Position numbers and translations under genes: made by a program | Shown: piece after piece, positions 1-10,770 of the stretch | Position numbering within the stretch: the stretch's first letter is position 1 | Layout of the letters: each line of letters opens with the position of its first letter | The notes under the pieces: generated by a model | The model's database searches: none | What the model saw: the letters and a program-made list of their open reading frames with translations, nothing else | What the model was told of the DNA's origin: nothing | NCBI RefSeq assembly: GCF_950295315.1 | Contig: NC_080171.1 | Coordinates: forward strand, 114,148,093-114,212,092 | Origin: Erinaceus europaeus | Lineage: Eukaryota > Chordata > Mammalia > Eulipotyphla > Erinaceidae | DNA length: 64,000 bases | Direction: 5' to 3'

Positions 1-428
1 TACAGGAACGACGCCCAAGCACGGACCCAAACTTAAAGCCAGGCAGGGCCATCTGCACAGTCTGGGCCTTCTGTCCCTCTCAGTCCCAGCACAGTGGTGG
101 GATTCAAATGAGCAAGTCCAGCCTGGCCCCAGGCCCAGTCTGCCCAGCTAGGAACTGCAGTTAGCAATCTCCAGCTTTCAGGAGTCTAGTATTTTTGGCT
201 CAGTTGAGAACCACTAAGCCTTTATCTGAGGAAAGCAGCACGGCATCAAGGTGATGGGAATGTGCCTTTCCAAAGGACAGGTGGACAACAGACATGGAGG
301 GAGCGGCGAGTAGGAAAAAAAGGAAGCCAGGCACCTCGAACAAACATTTTTACAGTGACAGTCTGAGGGGGTGGGCACAGTAAGGCTGTGCGCCTGCCCA
401 AAGCACACAGCTATGTATCCCATTCCAC
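1..428. other. Unique sequence, no gene seen
   Basis: About 50 percent GC, with no tRNA-like head, LINE match or convincing open frame. The short frames here carry no recognisable protein. Confidence 0.5.
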
Positions 429-438
429 AGAATAAACT

Positions 439-588
439 CTGGGTGCTGGCACAGCTGGTTAAGCACGCACGCTACAGTGTGCAAGGATCTGGGTTCAAGT
501 CCATAGTGGTAAAATACAGCTGCAGGTGTCTCCCCCCCCCCCCCAATTTCTCTGTCTCTATCCAATAATGAATAAATAAAATAGAGAG
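439..588 (+). mobile_element. SINE family B
   Basis: Short B copy with a C-run in place of most of the pyrimidine tract. It ends in AATAAATAAA and is flanked by an exact 10-bp TSD, AGAATAAACT, at 429-438 and 589-598. Confidence 0.85.
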
Positions 589-598
589 AGAATAAACT

Positions 599-1149
599 TT
601 AATGTGCAAATGACAAAAAAACCAGGACACTGGGGTCCAAGACAAACCCATCAAAATCTGCTATAAACTACATGAAATCAGAGGCAGGAGCCGCCCTAAA
701 GAACTCTGGACAGTGATGTTCACTGGAGCCATAAGTCGTGCTGCAGCTACCTAGGACCTGAGCTCGGGTGGTGACGGCTACTGGTAGGCTGGTTATCTTG
801 CTGTCAGGAAAAGGCATGCCCAGCACAGAGCGGGTGCCCCGTGGTGGTGGGCAAGCCAGGAGAGTGCAGGCAGCAGCCCAGATACACAGACCGTGAGAGG
901 CATGCAGCTCACAGGCCATCATAAGGGCCCTGAGTGGAGGCTGCAGAGTCCAGCAAGTGCTGGGAACCTCCAGTGGTCCCAGAGATCAGAAAGGGGGTGC
1001 AGCGGACACAAGGCTCACCACAGACCCCAGTAGTCCATGCAACCCAGTCTAGCAAGGATGGACCAATACACACGGACATAAATACAGGCTTCAGTAAACA
1101 AAAGAGAAAAGTTTAAGAAGAGAATCTTCCCAACAGGTGGGGTTTAACA
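599..1149. other. Unique sequence, no gene seen
   Basis: A mid-GC intronic stretch with no repeat head, RNA gene or recognisable protein frame. Confidence 0.5.
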
Positions 1150-1322
1150 GGGGGTAGACAGCATAATGGTTATGCAAGAGACTCTCACGTCTGAGGCTCC
1201 AAGGTCCCAGGTTCAATCCCCCGCACCACCAGAAGCCAGAGCTGAGCAGTGCTCTGATAAAATAAAATAAAATAAAATAAAATAAAATAAAATAAAATAA
1301 AAAATAAAATAAAATAAAACAG
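1150..1322 (+). mobile_element. SINE family C with pentamer tail
   Basis: Has the C head (GACAGCATAATGGTTATGC) and a B-box-like GGTTCAATCCC. Its A-rich tail has expanded into an (AAAAT)n microsatellite at about 1257-1322. Confidence 0.85.
1257..1322 (+). repeat. (AAAAT)n microsatellite
   Basis: About a dozen near-perfect pentamers forming the tail of the preceding SINE. Confidence 0.9.
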
Positions 1323-1649
1323 TAAATAAAAAGTACCCAGGTGGAATGTAACACCCTCCCTTCTGTACCCCTGCCAATGTGAACTGAACCTAAGGAGGGC
1401 TTCCAGACAATGGGCAGGTTACAACCAGCAAAGAGAACAACCCTCAGGCCACAGAGCAGACACCTGCAGGTGCCACTATGACTGAGCGACCAAGGGCAGT
1501 TCTGCAGCCTGCCCCCGCTGCCCTCTCCACTGCAGTAGCTGCTGCCTGCAGTCTAGCACACAGGAAGCTGAGCAGAGGATGCAGGCACTGGTTCTGCAGT
1601 GGATTTTTTTTTAAGTCTAAAATTATTCCAAACATAAGAAGCTTATATT
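1323..1649. other. Unique sequence, no gene seen
   Basis: No repeat head or credible coding frame identified. Confidence 0.5.
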
Positions 1650-1842
1650 ATGGGACTGAGTAAGACACACACAGTTGAGTGCCCATGTTACCATGTGCAA
1701 GGTTCAAGCCCCCAGCTCCCACCTGCAGAGAGGAAGCATCATGAGTGGTAAAGCAGAGCTGCAGGTGTCTCTCTTCCTCTCTCTACCTTTTGATCTCTCT
1801 CTGCCCTATCAAAAAAAAAATATATATATATATATATATTTA
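1650..1842 (+). mobile_element. SINE family B with (TA)n tail
   Basis: Diverged B copy containing the CCCACCTGCAGAG block and pyrimidine tract. It ends in an A-run followed by (TA)n at 1818-1842, and an A element follows a few bases later. Confidence 0.75.
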
Positions 1843-1846
1843 AAGG

Positions 1847-2119
1847 ATTCAGGCAGTAGCACAGCAGGTTAAGCGCAGGTGGCACAAAGCGCAAGGAACG
1901 GTGTAAGGATTCCAGTTCGAGCCCCCGGCTCCCCACCTGCAGGGGAGTCGCTTCACAGGCGGTGAAGCAGGTCTGCAGGTGTCTGTCTTTCTCTCCCCCT
2001 CTCTCCATTTCTCTCTGTCCTATCCAACAACAACGACATCAATAACAACAATAACTACAATAATAAAACAACAAGGGCAACGAAAGGGAATAAATAAATT
2101 ATATATATATATATTTTTT
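1847..2119 (+). mobile_element. SINE family A
   Basis: Full-length A copy with A box, B box (GTTCGAGCCC), the CCCACCTGCAGGGGAGTCGC block, a pyrimidine tract, a CAA/ATAA tail and a terminal (TA)n. Confidence 0.85.
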
Positions 2120-2760
2120 AAGTTTATATTAACAAGAAAGAAGTGAATAGTCTCCAAGACACCAGCTGAAAGAATCCCAAGCCACGTTATCTGGCAAACA
2201 AAGCACTAGCTGAATCTATTATATGAAACACCAGCCTCCCTGGACAGGCCAGAGACGAGCCAGCAGGTTGCCAGCAAGTGGAACAAGGTTAATTCTGAAT
2301 CTAGAATGAACCAAGTCCAACAGCAGAGGTTACTGGGGAGGCTGGTGGACAGGTCTCACAACGCACCCGGGCACAGAGAGAAGACACACGGCAAGCGGTA
2401 GGGCAGAAACAGGCCTGGGGCTCATCCAAATAGGAACTGCAAGGCCTTCATTTAGTCACAAAGAGAACTTGAGCAGGAGCAGCAGCAGGAGCAGTGAGGC
2501 GTGAGGGAACAAGCCTGGCAGGAGGGAGTTGCGTTCCCTTCGGAGAGATTTCTGCCCTGGTCTCACCAGTCAGTCATCCCCTAGCCACCCACCCTGTCAC
2601 CCGTGCTGTTTCTCCTCCTCCCTGGCCAGAGCTGAATACAGTATGATGGCGTGAGTATGTCAGTTTCTTCTGGTTTCAGGAGTGAGGCTTTCATGTTGGG
2701 AATTATTTCAATTTGAACTCCCAAAAAGGACAAAGCCAGTTAATATGTTAAACCCTCCGA

Positions 2761-2832
2761 ACTGCTAAGAATTGTAACAGGTGGTAGGTGGGGAGGACTG
2801 CTAAGAACTGTAACAGGTGGTAGGTAGGTGCA
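2761..2832 (+). repeat. 36-bp tandem duplication
   Basis: Two near-identical copies (2761-2796 and 2797-2832), each beginning ACTGCTAAGA and containing GTAACAGGTGGTAGGT. Confidence 0.85.
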
Positions 2833-3167
2833 AGGCTTCTCACACATGAACGACTCCAGCTGGAGCTATGTGCCACCTCGAACCAGAAGGCCCCAATCAG
2901 CACCTAGACCTTCACCAGCTTAAAGGTCCTTGGTTTTGCTGGGGCTGCCTTCCCACTGAAGGCCCAACAAGCCAGGGAGCCACAAGCCTCCAAGGACACA
3001 GCAGATGTGGGTCAGTGTTGAGCCATGCCCCACTTGGGGTTCCAATTAAATACTTTGTACTTAGCCTACGATAATTTTATGAGACTATATATTTGCCACA
3101 GAATCCTAAGCAAAATTTCCTGTTAATAGTTCTATGTTTCATCATTAAAAAGGCAGAATACGCACAC

Positions 3168-3189
3168 ACCACCACCACCACCACCACCA
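3168..3189 (+). repeat. (ACC)n microsatellite
   Basis: Seven uninterrupted ACC triplets. Confidence 0.9.
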
Positions 3190-3640
3190 ATTTGACAAGG
3201 AATAATGACTAGAAAACTCCCAAGTTTGCTTGACAAGTGTTCTTACTGACGTCAAAGCCGCCATGAGGATATTCCCAAAAGAAAGAAATGGTGGACCAGT
3301 CTCTCACTCCTACTCTCCAGTGAAACAGTACTCTGCTGAGGTGTGTGCCCAGGCTGCAGGCGGATCAACCCCACTGCCCACTCTTCACGCTCCCTGTGCT
3401 TCCATGTCTTCATCTGCAGGAATGGCGCCCTCCCCACCCCACCCCCAAGCAGCCAGCTTGTCAGAATGAGTTACGCATGTGAACAGCTCAGAATCACTGA
3501 TGAATAAGCACAGAGTGGTGCCAGCTACTATTTATGGGTAAGCACAGTCCATGCAAGGGCCCATTTTTACATACTTCTTGTATAAGACCTAAGGACCTAA
3601 GATGCTATGAGCATCATAGGTTGTTCCCCCATCTCCCCTT

Positions 3641-3690
3641 TCCTCTCTCTCTCCCTCTCTCTCTCTTTCTCTCTCTCTCACACACACACC
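3641..3690 (+). repeat. (CT)n(CA)n microsatellite
   Basis: An interrupted CT run passing into a short CA run. No SINE head precedes it. Confidence 0.85.
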
Positions 3691-3810
3691 AGCATAAAGT
3701 TTGTCTTTAGAATAATTTTATGCATCTCAGAGAATAATGTGACACACCGTCTAGTCAGCTCCTAGGTTTAAGAGATGTAAGTCAACTGAAACATAAGAGT
3801 CTACCTAAAT

Positions 3811-3836
3811 CTTCCTTCCTTCCTTTCTTTCTTTCT
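3811..3836 (+). repeat. (CTTC/CTTT)n microsatellite
   Basis: Short tetranucleotide tract. Confidence 0.8.
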
Positions 3837-3963
3837 TAAATCAGGCTTTGATATTTACACAAATCTAGTCACCAGGTATTATTAGGTGGTTAAACCCTAC
3901 TCAACGCTACTTCATCCAGCTGAGCCTAGCTAAAAAAAAGAGGTCATAAAAGCTCCATGTTGG

Positions 3964-4282
3964 GGCTGGGCGGTAGCGCAACGGGTTAAGCGAACACGGC
4001 GCAAAGCGCAAGGACCCACACAAGGATCAGGTTCGAGCCCCTGGTTCCCCACCTGCAGGGGAGTTCACTCGCAAGCGGTGAAGCAGGTCTGCAGGTGTCT
4101 GTCTTTCTCTCCCCCTCTGTCTTCCCCTCCTCTCTCCATTTCTCTCTGTCCTATCCAACAATGATGACAGCAACAACAACAACAATAAACAACAAGGGCA
4201 ACAAAAAGGGAAAAAGTAGCCCCCAGGTGCAGTGGATTCCTAGTACAGGCACTGAGCCCCAGCAATAACCCTGGGGGGGGGA
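3964..4282 (+). mobile_element. SINE family A, extended
   Basis: A copy whose 3' end carries the extra module (GCAGTGGATTC...GAGCCCCAGCAATAACC). It is flanked by an exact 11-bp TSD, CTCCATGTTGG, at 3953-3963 and 4283-4293. Confidence 0.9.
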
Positions 4283-4500
4283 CTCCATGTTGGTGGAAAT
4301 TTTTATTGTTATTGTTTACTTCAAAGGAGCAATTTCAGTGATAGGATATATATCAGCAATGTCTCTAAAAGGACCCCCCCCCCCAAATCTGAAATAGCTG
4401 AAAAAAGTTTCTTATCTTGTATGTCCTATTCATCCTGTAATAACCGGTCACAGTAGTCTTGAATGCAAGGACAAATAACTTCTTTAAAAATAAGGAAGAG

Positions 4501-4785
4501 GGGAGTCGGGCTGTAGCGCAGCGGGTTAAGCGCAGGTGGCGCAAAGCACAAGGACCGGCATAAGGATCCCGGTTCGAACCCCGGCTCCCCACCTGCAGGG
4601 GAGTCGCTTCACAGGCAGTGAAACAGGTCTGCAGGTGTCTGTCTTTCTCTCCTCCTCTCTGTCTTCCCCTCCTCTCTCCATTTCTCTCTGTCCTATCCAA
4701 CAACGACAACAACAATAATAACTACAACAATAAAACAACAAGGGCAACAAAAGGGAATAAATAAATAAAATAACTATTTTAAAAA
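4501..4785 (+). mobile_element. SINE family A
   Basis: Well-preserved A copy (head GGGCTGTAGCGCAGCGGG, B box GGTTCGAACCC). The 15-bp TSD AAAAATAAGGAAGAG is exact at 4486-4500 and 4786-4800, which argues for a fairly recent insertion. Confidence 0.95.
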
Positions 4786-4800
4786 AAAAATAAGGAAGAG

Positions 4801-5035
4801 GCCCAGTAGTGGTTCACCTGGTTCAACAGACATGTGACCATGCACACAAAAACCCAGGTTCAAGTCCCTGGCTCCCACCTGCAAGGGAGAAGCTTCATGA
4901 GCAGTGATGCAGTGCTGTGGTCTCTCCCTCCCACACCCTATCTATCCCTCACAATATATAAAAAAGGAAAGAAAAAAAAAAGTCACTGGAAACAGTGGAG
5001 CCATGCAGACCCCAAGCCCCAGCAATAACCTTGGT
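4801..5035 (+). mobile_element. SINE family B, extended
   Basis: Diverged B copy directly after the TSD of the preceding A copy. It carries the 3' module (CAGTGGAGCCATGCAG...CCCCAGCAATAACC). Confidence 0.8.
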
Positions 5036-5146
5036 GTTAAGGTGAAGGGGCACATACAAGTATGCTCCACCTCACTAGTCATTTGAGAATGTAAATCAAA
5101 ACTACAATTACTTACCGTTCCATACCTATGAAGATGGCTATCAAGG

Positions 5147-5390
5147 GGGTCAGAAGTATCACCCGGTAGAGTGCACACTTAATTATGCAGAAGGAACTGG
5201 TTTGAGCCCCTGGCTACAACCTGGGAGCAGTGGCAAAGGGAAGCTTCGTGAGCTGTGACGCAGTGCTATGGCATCTTCCTTCTCTGTCTCTGCCTTTTAC
5301 TCTCTAACGGGGGTGGGGTGAAAATAGTCCACGGAGAGCTGTGGAATTATGCAGGCATGAAGCCCCAGTGACGCTCTGGGGAGGGAGATG
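5147..5390 (+). mobile_element. SINE family B, extended, diverged
   Basis: Inserted in the LINE-1 fragment. It has a B-box-like GGTTTGAGCCC and a 3' module ending CCCCAGTGACGCTCTGG. Confidence 0.7.
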
Positions 5391-5536
5391 GCTAACAAAA
5401 CAAATAGGCAGGAAAATAGCATAGTGGTTATTCAAAACAAACAGATATAAGCAAGCACTGAGACAGTTGTGACAAGGGGATATAAATTGGTACAAAGACT
5501 AAGGAAAACAGTATGAAGGACCCACAGTTAAACAAA

Positions 5537-5757
5537 GAAATAGGGGGCCAGGAGGTGGAGCACCTGGTTGAGCGCACATGTTACAATGCGCAAAGATCAG
5601 GGTTCACACCCCCAGTCCCCACCTGTAAGGGGGGGGAGCTTTATGAGTGGTGAAGCAAGTGTGGCAGGTGTCTCTCTGTCTCTCTCCCTTCTCTACCACC
5701 CCCTTCCCTTCCCTCTCGATCTCTGGCTGTTTCTATCCAATAAATAAATAAAGATAA
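5537..5757 (+). mobile_element. SINE family B
   Basis: Head GGCCAGGAGGTGGAGCACCTGG, tail AATAAATAAATAAAGATAAA. It splits the LINE-1 fragment. Confidence 0.85.
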
Positions 5758-6020
5758 ACACAGAACTTGGCTCCAATTTGGCTCCTTGGCACACACCTAA
5801 AAGAAGTGAAAGCAAAAACTCAGATACGTATACACCCACATCCATAATGTCCTTAGCCACAATAGGCAGAAGGTGGAATAAGAGAGGAACAGATAAAACA
5901 AAATATAGTCAGTCAGTTGAACAGTATTTAAGTCCTTAAACGGAAGGAAAACCCGCAACATGTCACAACTTGAACTGATCTTAAGACAAATGGTCAACAA
6001 GTCAGTTAGAAAAGAGTAAC

Positions 6021-6122
6021 TACTGGGCAGGGGAGACAGCATCATGGTCCTGCAAAAAGAGTTTCCGTGTCTGAGGCTCTGAGGTCCTTGGTGCAATCCC
6101 GAGCACCAGCATAAACCAGAGC
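6021..6122 (+). mobile_element. SINE family C
   Basis: Head GGGGAGACAGCATCATGG and B-box-like GTGCAATCCC. The usual A-rich tail is replaced by the following (GGGGA)n array. Confidence 0.8.
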
Positions 6123-6190
6123 GGGAAGGGGAGGGGAGGGGAGGGGAGGGGAGGGGAGGGGAGGGGAGGGGAGGGGAGGGGAGGGGAGGG
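6123..6190 (+). repeat. (GGGGA)n microsatellite
   Basis: Thirteen or so nearly perfect GGGGA units. The G-runs make it a G-quadruplex candidate on the plus strand. Confidence 0.95.
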
Positions 6191-6299
6191 TACAAGGGCT
6201 CCAGAGTCGCCAGGTCCATAGAAGCAAAGAAGAAATGGAGGGTGCCTTGGGTTAGAGGGAATGGGACACAGGATTATATGAGGGGATCAGACCTTTGAT

Positions 6300-6652
6300 T
6301 TTTTTTTTTCTTTTGCCTCCAGGGTTATTGCTGGGGCTTGGTGCCTGCATTATGAATCCACTGCTCCTGGAGGCCATTTTTTTCCCTTTTGTTGCCCTTG
6401 TTTATCATTGTTATTGCTGTTATTATTTTTTTGTTGTTGCTGCTGCTGCTGTTGTTGGATAAGACAGAGAGAAATCGAGAGAGGAGGGGAAGATAGAGAG
6501 GTGGAGAGAAAGATAAACACCTGCAGACCTGCTTCACCACTTGTGAAGTGACCCTCCTGCAGGTGGAGAGCCGGGGGCTCAAACTGGGATCTCTGAGGAT
6601 CCTTGCACTTTGTGCATGAGCGCTTAACCCACTACACTACCGCCCGACCCCC
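6300..6652 (-). mobile_element. SINE family A, extended
   Basis: Reverse-oriented copy. It starts at the left with the poly-T tail and the module complement (GCCTCCAGGGTTATTGCTGG) and ends at the right with the head complement (CTACCGCCCGACCCCC). Confidence 0.9.
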
Positions 6653-6787
6653 AGAACTTAACTTTGTACAATGAAAAGTTCTACATGCAGATGGTAGTGT
6701 AGAGACACGATGCTTAATAACATTAAGCAGTACATACACATAAACATGAATAAACTGCTCAAGTATTTGTCATATAGAATGTATTAC

Positions 6788-6914
6788 AGGGGTGAGGGTA
6801 GATCGAATAACAGTTATGCAAAGAGACTCTCATGCCTGAGGCTTCAGAAGTCCCAGGTTTAATTCCCCCCTCCACCAAAAGCCAGAGCTGATCAGTCCTC
6901 CAGTAAAAAATAAA
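6788..6914 (+). mobile_element. SINE family C
   Basis: C copy whose left TSD, AATGTATTACA (6777-6787), has its partner only after the next SINE (7190-7200). The A element that follows therefore landed in this copy's A-rich tail, or the pair moved as a unit. Confidence 0.85.
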
Positions 6915-6915
6915 G

Positions 6916-7189
6916 GGGGGGGGGGAGTTGGGCGGTAGCGCAGGTGGCGCCGCGAAGCTCAAGGACCAACTAAGGATCCCAGTTCAACCCCCAGCTCCCC
7001 ACCTGCAGGGGAGTCTCTTTCACAGGCAGTGAAGCAGGTCTGCAGGTGCCTGTCTTTCTCTCCCCCTCTGTCTTCCCCATCTCTCTCCATTTCTCTCTGT
7101 CCTATCCAACGACGACGACTTCAATAACGACTACAACAGTAATAAAAAAAGGGGGGGGCAACAAAAGAGAAAATAAATAAATGTAAAAA
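6916..7189 (+). mobile_element. SINE family A, head deletion
   Basis: The head reads GGCGGTAGCGCAGGTGGCGC, so the stretch holding the CGGGTTAAGCG part of the A box is deleted. The rest of the copy is intact. Confidence 0.85.
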
Positions 7190-7200
7190 AATGTATTACA

Positions 7201-7968
7201 ATTTTCTAAATAAAACAATAAAAGGAGGTCAGCACCCCTCTTGCAGTCTTCTTAAAAGCCTGGGTACTGAGCTCCAAGATGGAACTTCCTATTTATCAAG
7301 AGCAGGCAGTTTCTCTTCCCTCTGGGTGCTGACAACCACATAATCACAGGCATGTAATGACTGCATGTCTCTACTGCTACAGAGAGTGGGGGTTTCTTTC
7401 TGCCTTCCCATCTTTGAGGCGACTGCAGTCTGGGCTCAATGCTTATTCAATGTTAAAGCTGTTTTCTTTCTCCACTAACACAATTAAGAGTGGAAGTCAA
7501 CAGAGAAATGCAAATCAGAACAATGACAAAAGAGTATGCGGAAATACCAAGATTATTTGTATGCATTATTGATTCACTGTTAATCTTCTGGTGACTCAGC
7601 TAGCCCTTGCAGTTAATAGTATTCTCTTTAAAAATCTTATTCCAACAAGTATCAAAATGTATGCTTCAAAATTCAGGGAAATGAACCCTGAATTAACAAG
7701 TGTTTTCAAGATAGCGACACTTGCAAACTCTTTACACTGGTGTTTCATGGCTCACAGAGGAACGGGAGACTGATAGACCAGATGACGGAGGCACAAAAGG
7801 GTTATGTTTCTGGATGGCTTTCTGTGACTACTGCAGATTCACCGCCACCTTCGCAGATAATGCAGTGTGTCAGGTTCGACTCTTCACTAGCCCTCGGGTG
7901 TCTAGAAACTTTTGACAGAACCAAGTATAACAAGAAAGAAAAGATGGCTAAATCTGGTCCATTTCCAT
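7201..7968. other. Unique intronic block, no gene recognised
   Basis: A 770-bp block between SINEs holding several plus-strand frames of 60-76 codons (7357-7572, 7591-7773, 7721-7915, 7740-7970). None resembles a protein I know and none shows clear splice sites. It could be conserved noncoding DNA or an unannotated exon. Confidence 0.4.
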
Positions 7969-7980
7969 AAGTAGCCACTT

Positions 7981-8240
7981 TTTTATTTCATTTTTTTGCC
8001 CTTGTTGTTGTCGTTATTGTTGCCATTGATGTTGTTGTTGGATAGGATAGAGAGAAATTGAGAGAGGAGGGGAAGACAAGAGAGGGGTAGAGAAAGATAA
8101 GACACCTGCAGACCTGCTTCACCGCCTGTGAAGTGTCTCCCCTGCAGGTGGGGAGCCAGGGGTTTGAACCTGGATCCTTACGCTGGTGCTTTCGCTTCGT
8201 GCCACGTGCACTTAACCCGCTGTACTACCGCCCGACTCCC
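7981..8240 (-). mobile_element. SINE family A
   Basis: Reverse-oriented A copy with exact 12-bp TSDs, AAGTAGCCACTT, at 7969-7980 and 8241-8252. Confidence 0.95.
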
Positions 8241-8252
8241 AAGTAGCCACTT

Positions 8253-8898
8253 CTTTATGAACTCAATCAGCTCTGAAGTTAAGAGGCACAGAGGCCGATT
8301 CAGATGAATCCACCAAGATGGGGAGAAGGCAGGCAGAGGCCAAGGCTAAGGAGCCGTCAGTGCAGTGTGCTAGACTTCTTCCCCCAACCATTCTGTCCGT
8401 CCTAAGAGCACTAAGGGCACTGAGGGGCTGAAAGGTGGAACTGACGAGCCTGTCTGACATTCCGAACATCTATCAGATGCCAGACGATGTGCTAAGAGCT
8501 GGACAGCGGTCAAAGCCAGCAAAGAACTACTTCCCAGAGGAAATGTGACCTCAAGTAAAGATGAAATAAATGGTGCAGTTATGTAGCGGTGTTGGGAGAA
8601 TTTTAGAACATTTTTATGTGAAATCTGACTCGTTTATCTGTTGAACAGTTCTATTTAGAAATTATTTGTCTATGCATTCATTGGGGAAAAGTTCCAAATG
8701 TTTTAAATTCTAAAATGAAGATGATCACAAGCTAAACTCCCGGTTATAAAGTCAGCCCAGGAAATAGAACAGTAGTCTGCTAGACTTCATAACACTAAGC
8801 TGTATATGTGACAATTGCTAAGAAAACACATCTATAAAACTCTCATGACATGATGAGGGAAAAAAGTCCTGCAATGATGAGTGCTAACTAGACATATT
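8253..8898. other. Unique sequence, no gene seen
   Basis: Non-repetitive intronic stretch. I see no exon, RNA gene or mobile element. Confidence 0.5.
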
Positions 8899-8913
8899 AA
8901 GATCATTCTACAG

Positions 8914-9178
8914 GGAGTCAGGCGGTAGCGCAGTGGGTTAAGCACACATGGCGTAAAGCACAGGGACCAGCTTAAGGATTCTGGTTCAAGGCCCTGGCTC
9001 CCCACCTGCAGGGGAGCCACTTTACAAGTGGTGAGGCAGGTCTGCAGGGGTCTTATCTTTCTCTCCCCCTCTCTTTCTTTCCCTCCTCTTTCTATTTCTC
9101 TCTGTCCTATCCAACAACGACATCATCAATAATAACTACAACAATAAAACAAGGGCAAAAAATAAATATTTTTTTAAA
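8914..9178 (+). mobile_element. SINE family A
   Basis: A copy with an exact 15-bp TSD, AAGATCATTCTACAG, at 8899-8913 and 9179-9193. Confidence 0.95.
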
Positions 9179-9289
9179 AAGATCATTCTACAGTATATAC
9201 AGATACAGAGCCATCGTGGGAGAGATGAAGAGCATATCTTAATAACATGCAAAACATGGAGCCAATAAAATGGCTTTTAAATTTTAAAG

Positions 9290-9420
9290 ACCTTTTTATG
9301 AGGGAAGCATACCAACGAACTGTTCAGTTCTGGTCCATGAGGCACTGGGAGTGGAAGCTCGAACCTCATGCACGCAAGCACCACACTAGCTCTACCACTG
9401 AGCTATCTTTCGCGCCCCCC
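9290..9420 (-). mobile_element. SINE family E (tRNA-Ala/ID-like)
   Basis: On the minus strand it reads GATAGCTCAGTGGTAGAGCT then GAGGTTCGAGCTTCC. These are the A and B boxes of a tRNA-Ala-like head, a different lineage from families A-D. Confidence 0.65.
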
Positions 9421-9494
9421 ACACACACACACCAGAAAAGCATCTCCTCACATGTCACATGATATTAGGCATTTATTGCTAAGAATGGTTGCTT

Positions 9495-9781
9495 TTTTAA
9501 AAAAAATTTTTATTACTTATTTTCCCTTTTGTTGCCCTTGTTGTTTTGTAGTTGTAGTTATTGCTGTTGATGATGTCTTCGTTGTTGGACAGGACAGAGA
9601 GAAATAGAGAGAGGAGGGTAAGACAGGAGGAGAGAAAGACAGACACCTGCAGACCTGCTTCACCACCTGAGAAGCAAATCCCCTGCAGGTGGGGAGCCGG
9701 GGGCTCGAACCAGGATCTTTAAGCCGGTCCTTGCACTTTGCGCCACGTGCGCTTAACCCGCTGTGCTACCGCCCGACTCCC
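9495..9781 (-). mobile_element. SINE family A
   Basis: Reverse-oriented copy with exact 13-bp TSDs, AGAATGGTTGCTT, at 9482-9494 and 9782-9794. Confidence 0.95.
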
Positions 9782-9905
9782 AGAATGGTTGCTTATTAAC
9801 ACCACGTCTTTCCACTGTATAAATTCCCATTGTGCAAAGCAACGTGAAAAGCAAGTGAATATAGACATATATTTCAGACACGGCAATAATCTAGAAAATG
9901 AAATT

Positions 9906-10043
9906 GGATTTTTATTTATTTATTTTACCAGAGCACCACTCAGTTCTGGCTTATTGGTGGTGCCTGAGGACTGGACCTGGGGACCTTGGATGCCTCAGGA
10001 ATAAAAGGCTGTTGCAGTGCAGACGGTGCCGTCTCCCCAACCC
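9906..10043 (-). mobile_element. SINE family C
   Basis: The left end is TTTATTTATTTATTTTACCAG. The right end is the head complement GCCGTCTCCCCAACCCC. Confidence 0.85.
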
Positions 10044-10045
10044 CT

Positions 10046-10534
10046 GAAGTTGCTGTTTTAAGTTCTTCTCTTTCTTGCATTACTTGCAGTCTCTATTTTC
10101 CACATCTGATTGGCTTTACAAAAGCCTGAAGCTTAAACCTCTTCAACTTGTTCACACCAGTACTTGCTGCCCTTGGCAACACTGACATCTGGGACCACGC
10201 TGTGACAGCACCCAGTTGTCCATTGCCGGCGTTCCCTCAGCTGTGACCAGCAATGTCTTTAGACCTAGTCTGAAGCATCCCTTTGAGAACTGCTCACGGT
10301 TCAAGAGAACACACAATTGTCTGACATCAAATTCTGAACATCAACACAGGAAAAAGCCATGAAGGAGCCCACCCCCGGACTATCAAGTCTGTGTGGTTCA
10401 TGCTTCCTGCCATGGCTCCTCCAGGCCTGGCCAGCAAAGGCGCATGGACCTTTGCTAAAGAATAGAGTGGGTCAGAAAAGGGAGTATAAGCAAGTGAGGA
10501 ACCAAGTCTTAAATCTGTTTCTGATTCATGTGCT
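10046..10534. other. Unique sequence, no gene seen
   Basis: Non-repetitive. Frames at 10327-10584 (minus) and 10359-10577 (plus) run into the next SINE and have no recognisable domain. Confidence 0.5.
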
Positions 10535-10547
10535 AAAAGAAAATGAC

Positions 10548-10757
10548 GAACGGGCCAGGCGGTGGCACGCCTGGTGAAGCACACACATCACAGAGTGCAA
10601 GGACCCAGGTTCAGGTTCAAGCCCCTGGTCCCCACCTGCAGGGGAGAAGCTTCACAAATGGTAAAGCAGGGCTGCAGGTCTCTCTATCTATTTATCTATC
10701 TATCTATCTCTCCCTCCCCTCTCAATTTCCCCATCTCTATCCAGTAATATATATGAA
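10548..10757 (+). mobile_element. SINE family B with (TATC)n
   Basis: Exact 13-bp TSD AAAAGAAAATGAC at 10535-10547 and 10758-10770. A short (TATC)n has arisen in the pyrimidine tract near 10685-10710. Confidence 0.9.
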
Positions 10758-10770
10758 AAAAGAAAATGAC

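Larger units (their letters stand above)
2120..3635. other. Unique intronic sequence
   Basis: Largely non-repetitive apart from a 36-bp tandem duplication and an (ACC)n tract. Short frames at 2868-3074 and 3230-3469 show no recognisable protein. No exon is called. Confidence 0.5.
5042..6019 (+). mobile_element. LINE-1 3' fragment, split by SINEs
   Basis: Three pieces (5042-5146, about 5400-5536 and 5761-6019) read in order as the conserved LINE-1 stretch between the end of ORF2 and the 3' UTR. Cues are AATGTAAATCAAAACTACAA, GGAAAACAGTATGAAGGA and AAAAGAAGTGAAAGCAAAAA. Divergence is high, so it is an old copy interrupted by two B elements. Confidence 0.8.

Noticed and set aside
4536..4718. 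Recurring frames with a common peptide (CRG/CRWGA, QVCRCLS, SYPTTTT-like) on both strands
   Set aside because: They are translations of the A and B SINE cores. The same peptide recurs wherever a SINE does, with no selection for the frame.
5797..6219. 140-codon minus-strand frame with LPSPP repeats
   Set aside because: The proline repeat is the complement of the (GGGGA)n array and the rest is SINE and LINE-1.
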